From assembly GCA_025716855.1 (NCBI GenBank), contig JAIXMQ010000017.1, positions 62,001 to 126,000 of the forward strand: DNA of 64,000 bases. The letters run 5' to 3'. The stretch's first letter is position 1. The number at the start of each line of letters is the position of its first letter. The notes beneath the pieces were generated by a model. That model was not told the origin of the DNA. It saw nothing but the letters and a program-made list of their open reading frames with translations, and searched no databases. The stretch is from Pilaira anomala (Eukaryota > Mucoromycota > Mucoromycetes > Mucorales > Mucoraceae). Shown one piece after another: positions 58,805-64,000 of the stretch. The position numbers and the translations under genes are program-made.

Positions 58805-59123
58805 ATGTACCGCCGTTTATTAACTTCTTCTTCTTCTTTTGTATTCAAGAAAAAAAGTGTAGCAAGAATGTCAACATTATCTGAACGTTATTTTGCTGAT
58901 GAAAAATCACCCTTTTCTCGTCTGGAAGCTAAACCTTTCTTTGAAACGCTTTCGTTAAAGGAAAAGAAATATGCTCATTATATGTCACGAGCTGCTTTTG
59001 AAGGAACACGTATCATTATCTCTCAAACAAACCCTCATGCTATTCCTATTTATGACATGATTTTAAAAACCTTTTCTGATGACAAGGGCAACATGATTAA
59101 CACTGACACACTTTTTAAAGCAA

Positions 59124-59160
<37 letters not shown>

Positions 59161-61072
59161 AAAAACAAGTACTATACAATAAGCTGTCATACTAAACTGT
59201 TTGATAGTAACGTGTCCGAAGAAACTTTTGAACAATTCCTTCAATACTCTGCTCAATTCTTGGGTAATTTGAGCAATTACAAGTCTTTTGGCGATGAAAA
59301 GTTCATTCCACGTTTAACAGTACAAGACTTTGAAAAGATTATTTTGGCTTCTGAATCTAAAGAAGCTGTTGAATTATTCAAAGAATCAAGAAACGAGATT
59401 TATAGTATTGAACCCATTGCTCGTAATTTGATTGGATTTCCTGAAGATGGACATATTTCTGGATATTACTCTCAAAATGTGACAAAGCAAGATATTTTAT
59501 TAGTACAATCATTCCTTGAGAAAGAAAAGATTGATCCATTGAATACCAGATTATTCAAGGATGAAAAGAATCAATTTAAACTTGTTGTTGCAGCTGCTGA
59601 AGAGGAGATTGCTAATAAATCATATACTTTAGAAAATGGATCAAGTATTCAAGTTAGCTATACAGACTTTAAACAACCTATGAAAAAGATTGCTCAAGCT
59701 ATTTCGGATGCTATTCCTTTTGTAGCAAATGATACACAAAAGAGTATGTTGGAAGCTTATTATACTTCTTTTAAAACTGGATCAATTGAAGCTCATATGG
59801 AATCTCAAAAATATTGGTTAAAAGATCTTAGCCCTCAAGTTGAAACTAACATTGGATTTATTGAAACTTATCGTGACCCTCAAGGTGTTCGTGCTGAATG
59901 GGAAGGCTTCGTTGCAATGATAAATAAGGAACAAACTTTGAAGTTCAACCGATTAGTTGATAATGCACCCTTATTCGTTTCTCGTTTACCTTGGACTGCT
60001 GAATTTGAAAGAGAAGCTTTAAACAAACCTGATTTCACTTCTTTGGAAGTTCTTTCATTTGCAACCGGTGGTATTCCTGCTGGTATCAATATTCCTAATT
60101 ATGCTAGTATCACCCAAATTTACGGCTCCAAAAATGTATCTTTAGGTAACGTTATTTCAGCTCAATCACCCAATGAAAAATTCCCTTTTATTCGTCAAGA
60201 AGATCTTGAACTTTACAAGAAATACCGTAATCCTTCATTTGAAGTTCAAGTTGGTACTCATGAATTAGGTCATGGCACTGGTAAATTATTCTCTGAAGAT
60301 GAAGAAGGAAAACTTAATTTTGATATCAACGCTGTTATCAATCCTCTTACCAATGAACCTATCAAGACTTGGTATAAGCCAGGACAAAACTTTAACACTA
60401 CATTCAAGAGTATTGCTTCTAGTTATGAAGAATGTCGTGCTGAATGTATTGCTTTATCTCTCTCTCCTCACAATGATATTTTGAAAATTTTTAACTATGA
60501 AGGTCAAGAAGCCGAGGATATTTTATACATCATGTATTTAAATATGGCTAGAGCTGGTCTTACTGCACTTGAATTTTATAACCCTTCGGCTCAAAAGGTA
60601 AAGTATAAATACATATGATATGGTATATGAATGATTGGATACTAATAATATTATATAGTGGGGACAAGCTCATATGCAAGCACGTTATGCTATTATGAAT
60701 GTCATGTTAAATGCTGGTGAAGGCTTTTTAGAATTTAAGCCTTGTGTAGTAGACGATAAAGAAAGCTTAGAAATTCATTTAGATAGAAGTAAAATCAGAT
60801 CGGTTGGTGCAACCGCTGTTTCTGAATTCTTGACCAAACTGCAAATTTACAAGGCAACAGCAGATGAAGTAGATGGAACAAAACTTTATTTAGATGCAAC
60901 TCGTGTACCTGAAAATTGGAACACTATTCGTGACACAGTTATTAGCTCTAAACAACCTCGTAAGGCATTTGTTCAAGGAAACACCTTTGTGAAACAAGAT
61001 CAAATCGTTTTAGATGAATATGAAGCTTCTGCTGTTGGTATGATTCAAAGTTATGTAGAACGTCGTGTTTAA
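58805..61072 (+). CDS. DPP3: Dipeptidyl peptidase III (M49 zinc exopeptidase) with HELGH motif
   Basis: Exons 58805-59124, 59208-60597 and 60659-61072 give 707 aa. DPP III removes dipeptides from the N-termini of short peptides. Conserved blocks include KKYAHYMSRAAFEGTRI, GFIETYRDPQGVRAEWEGFVA, LPWTAEFE, PNYASITQIYGSKNVSLGNV, FEVQVGTHELGHGTGKLF and YEECRAECIAL. The second zinc motif EECRAE (Glu514) is normal. The first motif is HELGH (458-462): one residue is missing compared with the HEXXGH hexapeptide that defines family M49. The protein starts MYRRLLTSSSSFVFKKKSVAR, a good mitochondrial presequence, followed by an in-frame ATG at 58868 (Met22) where cytosolic homologues begin. Two forms are therefore likely. 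Intron 1 contains an A run of about 31. Confidence 0.95.
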
Positions 61073-62002
61073 TAAACAAACTTTAATTAAATGCTTGAAT
61101 TTGCCTTGTTTTTAACGGGCATATCATCATAGCTCTTGTAGTAGAGTATTGAATTAAGCTCATCTTTCATCAAATTGCATAATATGTAAGAATAATTCAT
61201 TGTGGCTTGATAAAAATATAGGCTTTCCACCAGTTGGTGGTGGTAGTGTAGTTATATTGTTATTAGAGTCCATAAAAGAGTTTGATTCATAAGGAAGTCT
61301 ACGGAACGATCTCTTTTACAAAAGGTGATATATGATTCTTTTATTCAAAGTGAATTGAATGAAACTAGAATGAAAAGAAGAGGGTTTATATTTTCACAGC
61401 ACTCAACATTTTTTAGTTTTACAAAAATAAGCAATAAAACACTTTTGTTAAAGGACCATCATCAAAGAAACAAAGGTACACAGCCACACTTGTTTCTTCT
61501 CCTCGTTTTAATTAAATTTCTAAATGGCTGGTTTTATACACAAGGCACTACTGCTCATTTTAGCCACAAAGCACAAGCCTTGGCCAATGGAAGACAATTC
61601 ACAAAATACCATATGATTTGATTATTAGAAGGGCGCTTCAATTCGCTTTAATAAGTTTTTTTTTTTCAAGATTCAGTAACTCGTGCTTTTTCCTTTTTTT
61701 TTTATTTTTCATTCCTTTTTTACCTTTATTCAACTTCATTATACCACAGGTAAAGTATATATTTTCTTCTTCTTCTTCTTTTTTAAGGGCTTTTTTATTG
61801 TTATTACTGTTATCTGTTTTATGCTACCTTATATAGCTTTATTATTTCAATCGAGAATAATAGTAAAAAAAAAAAAAAAAAAAGACTTTTTGGGTTAAAA
61901 GTACATTACTAGATTTCAGATGATGATAAAAAAGAACTATTTTTTTTAGCCAGGGTAAATTCGACACTGATATGATTTTTACTCTTTCTCTCTCCTAATA
62001 GA
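61073..62002. other. Intergenic and RHO1 leader, possible 5' UTR intron
   Basis: No protein gene is supported. A GTAAAG donor at 61750 and a CTAATAG acceptor ending at 62001, one base before the RHO1 ATG context, would define a 252-bp 5' UTR intron. T-rich tracts fill it. This intron is an inference only. Confidence 0.35.
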
Positions 62003-62789
62003 ATGGCTGAAATTAGAAGAAAACTCGTGATCGTAGGCGATGGTGCATGCGGTAAAACATGTCTTTTAATCGTGTTCTCTAGAGGCACTTTCCCCGAGGT
62101 ATTTTTGATAATTGATATTAAATATACATATATATGTATTAAATATTCATATTTTATATAGTTATACGTTCCTACTGTATTTGAAAATTATGTTGCAGAT
62201 GTTGAAGTTGATGGTAAAAATGTTGAATTAGCTCTTTGGGATACTGCAGGTCAAGAAGATTACGATCGTCTTCGTCCTCTTTCTTATCCTGATTCTCATG
62301 TCATTCTCATTTGTTTCTCTATTGATTCACCTGATTCTTTGGATAATGTTCAAGAAAAGGTAAATAACAAGCTATTATTACTTATGATTTCATATTAAAA
62401 AGCATTTTATACGTAATATAGTGGATTTCTGAAGTACTTCATTTCTGTCAAGGATTACCTATTTTACTCGTTGCCTGTAAAAAAGATTTAAGAAATGACA
62501 ATGCAAAGATTGAAGAATTAAGAAGAACTTCTCAAAGACCTGTTACTGCTGAAGAGGTAAAAATGTCTACCATAGCAACTAAATACTTTTTTTTCCTAAA
62601 AATAGATTTTTTTTTTATATATAGGGCTTGGGTGTCGCACAAAAGATTGGTGCTTATAAATATCTTGAATGTTCAGCAAAGACAGGTGAAGGTGTACGCG
62701 AAGTATTTGAGCACGCTACTCGTGCTGCTTTGATGATTCAAAAACCTGGAAAAGGTGGTAAGGGTGGTAAAAGATGTTTAATTTTGTAA
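62003..62789 (+). CDS. RHO1: RHO1-type small GTPase
   Basis: Exons 62003-62098, 62162-62359, 62422-62556 and 62625-62789 give 197 aa, all four in phase 0. Rho1 is the plasma-membrane switch that activates beta-1,3-glucan synthase and protein kinase C and organises actin. P-loop GDGACGKT is at residues 12-19, the effector loop is [17 protein letters not shown], switch II is [19 protein letters not shown], the base-binding motif is ACKKDL, and [12 protein letters not shown] matches the SAK loop. It ends in a Gly/Lys-rich hypervariable tail and the CAAX box CLIL, whose final Leu predicts geranylgeranylation. Further CAAX processing would need the methyltransferase encoded at 15.9-16.9 kb. The exons are too short to show as long open frames. 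Confidence 0.96.
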
Positions 62790-62812
62790 ATTCAATATCA
62801 AATCATAATATA

Positions 62813-62907
62813 TACACACAAACACACTCACGGACACACACACAAACGCACTCACACTTACACACAAACACACGCTCACACACTCACACTTACACACAAA
62901 CACACAT
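62813..62907. repeat. CA-rich minisatellite in the RHO1 3' flank
   Basis: ACAC-rich sequence with an exact 25-bp unit at 62849-62873 and again at 62881-62905 (period 32). It begins about 24 bp after the RHO1 stop, so it is probably in the 3' UTR and also lies downstream of the convergent POP4 stop. Confidence 0.75.
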
Positions 62908-62941
62908 ATTTACTTTTTATAAATGATTATTTTTATTTTTC

Positions 62942-63696
62942 TTAAAGATCAATGGATGGTTTAGGCTTAAATTTCTTTGCTGCTCTTTCAGATGGACGAG
63001 CAACAAATTGTTGACCATAAATTGTATAATCCTTACTGCTCTTAATATGTACAGTAAAAATACTGCTATTTTTAGGTATTTCTATTAATAATGTTTAGTT
63101 TCAACAGATTATCTCTCTTTCTCTTTTTCTCTTACGTTTGAGCTTATTGTCTTTTGTGATGAGTTTAAACATTGATAATGTCTCTTGAACAACAATACCT
63201 GAACTACCAACATAAGAAGGATTTGTGCTTTGAACAACTAAAATCCTATTCATTTAGTTCACAATATAAAAAAAAAATCAAATCCTTTCAATTTTTAAAC
63301 CTGTAAAATGAGCTCCATGAAAATCTGCTTTAATCAATTTTTGTTCAAAATTAGCTGTGCCTTGTAAAAGCAATTTATCCATATATCCTTGCCATAATTC
63401 AGCAAGTGGTTCAAACAATCTATATTGATGTGCGCTCTTGGGTATATCATATACTTTTAATCTTCTCTTTTCTTTAGCTGTCAATTTACCATCTTTCTTA
63501 TTTTTTATCTTTTTCTTTATTTCCTTTTTATCTTCTTCTTTTACAAATATATTGGCTCGATCCACATACACTGGCTTCATTTGTCCTAACACTTTATCTA
63601 CATTCGAAGTAGGTCGAATAAAGCCATTGACAAACTCTTTTACCGCTGTCTATACATTTTGCTAATATTAATCTCTACTTCTTCATCGATCTCTCT

Positions 63697-63734
<38 letters not shown>

Positions 63735-63855
63735 GCTCCAAGTTTATCACTAGTGCTTTTCGGTAAACTTTGATATAAACTTTCGCCTAACAAAATACTA
63801 TTGAATATTTATTCTAGTTATTAATCACCATAGGAGCTATCAAACCTTTGTTCAT
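62942..63855 (-). CDS. POP4: RNase P/MRP protein subunit POP4 (Rpp29)
   Basis: Exons 63855-63846, 63786-63734, 63649-63301, 63237-63136 and 63081-62942 give 217 aa. Pop4/Rpp29 is a core protein of nuclear RNase P and RNase MRP, which process pre-tRNA 5' ends and pre-rRNA. The N-terminal half is Lys-rich (KKEIKKKIKNKKDGKLTAKEKRRLK). The Sm-like C-terminal domain carries the family blocks LLQGTANFEQKLIKADFHGA, VVQSTNPSYVGSSGIVVQET, FKLITKDNKLKQIPKNSSIF and YGQQFVARPSERAAKKFK. Exon 1 encodes only MNK plus one base of a split Gly codon and ends at a weak GTTTGA donor. Intron 3 also uses GTTTAA. Intron 2 holds a T run of about 27. The first exon is the least certain part. Confidence 0.92.
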
Positions 63856-64000
63856 TCTAATGTTAAAGAAAAATAAACAAATGTAAAAAAAATAAAATAA
63901 AAAAAGTGACTCTATAAATGTTCGGTGCTATTGAAAAAGATTGTAATTCCGGAATTTGACACGAAAATGCTTTTATAGAATGAAGATCAATTAATGATAT

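Noticed and set aside
61325..61836. Small plus-strand frames between DPP III and RHO1
   Set aside because: Low-complexity Phe-rich products and no motif; the interval is better read as promoter and a possible 5' UTR intron of RHO1.
1..64000. tRNA and 5S rRNA genes
   Set aside because: I looked for A/B-box patterns (GGTTCGANTCC and its complement) and saw none; a tRNAscan-type search would be needed to exclude them fully.

Overview
This window reads as nuclear DNA of an early-diverging fungus, most likely a Mucoromycota (Mucorales-type) species. The bases are AT-rich, genes carry many short GT-AG introns (mostly 55-105 bp), intergenic DNA and introns are full of A/T homopolymers, and the protein set is fungal: a PDR-type ABC pump, SSD1, STE14, a DUF2014-type SREBP, an INO4-like bHLH and RHO1. 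I rebuilt 22 protein-coding genes. The 18 spliced ones contain 68 introns, and every proposed join gives an uninterrupted reading frame whose length is a multiple of three. No rRNA, tRNA, CRISPR array or bacterial-type operon was seen.

Layout. 0-1 kb: a decayed multi-exon relic. 1.9-4.6 kb: an ABC-F ATPase (+). 7.2-11.7 kb: a full-size PDR/ABCG multidrug transporter (+). 12.2-16.9 kb, all minus: a NELF-A-like protein, an F-box protein and isoprenylcysteine methyltransferase (STE14/ICMT). 17.0-24.7 kb, all plus and tightly packed: IST1 (ESCRT-III), a SAPS-family phosphatase regulator, NOT4 (CCR4-NOT E3 ligase) and the PP2A B55 subunit. 25.4-28.7 kb: a membrane-bound SREBP transcription factor (-). 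30.9-32 kb: a single-pass membrane protein with an acidic tail (-). 35 kb: a CREB-like bZIP (+). 37-38.5 kb: an O-fucosyltransferase-family type II membrane protein (+). 39.1-40.1 kb: an INO4-like bHLH (-). 42.2-45.5 kb: an SSD1-like pseudonuclease (+). 45.6-46.8 kb: an STM1/SERBP1-like ribosome-preservation factor (-). 46.9-47.9 kb: tRNA-splicing endonuclease SEN2 (-). 49.9-51.1 kb: a homeodomain protein (+). 51.6-55.1 kb: a DOA4/USP8-like deubiquitinase with 12 exons (-). 55.8-57.3 kb: tandem repeats, a long inverted repeat and a decayed gene. 58.8-61.1 kb: dipeptidyl peptidase III (+). 62.0-62.8 kb: RHO1 (+). 62.9-63.9 kb: RNase P/MRP subunit POP4 (-).

Themes. Several genes share pathways without being an operon. 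RHO1 ends in a CAAX box, so it should be a substrate of the methyltransferase encoded at 16 kb. IST1 and the DOA4-like enzyme both act in ESCRT/endosome sorting. Two phosphatase regulatory subunits (SAPS and B55) flank NOT4. SSD1 and the STM1-like protein are convergent translation/mRNA regulators.

Most notable: (i) a convincing NELF-A homologue in a fungus, a kingdom whose model yeasts lack NELF; (ii) a dipeptidyl peptidase III whose zinc motif is HELGH instead of the family-defining HEXXGH, with a second in-frame ATG that suggests mitochondrial plus cytosolic forms; (iii) two UAS-INO-type sites upstream of the INO4-like gene; (iv) a MITE, a long hairpin and a tandem-repeat/inverted-repeat cluster in the gene-poor stretches.
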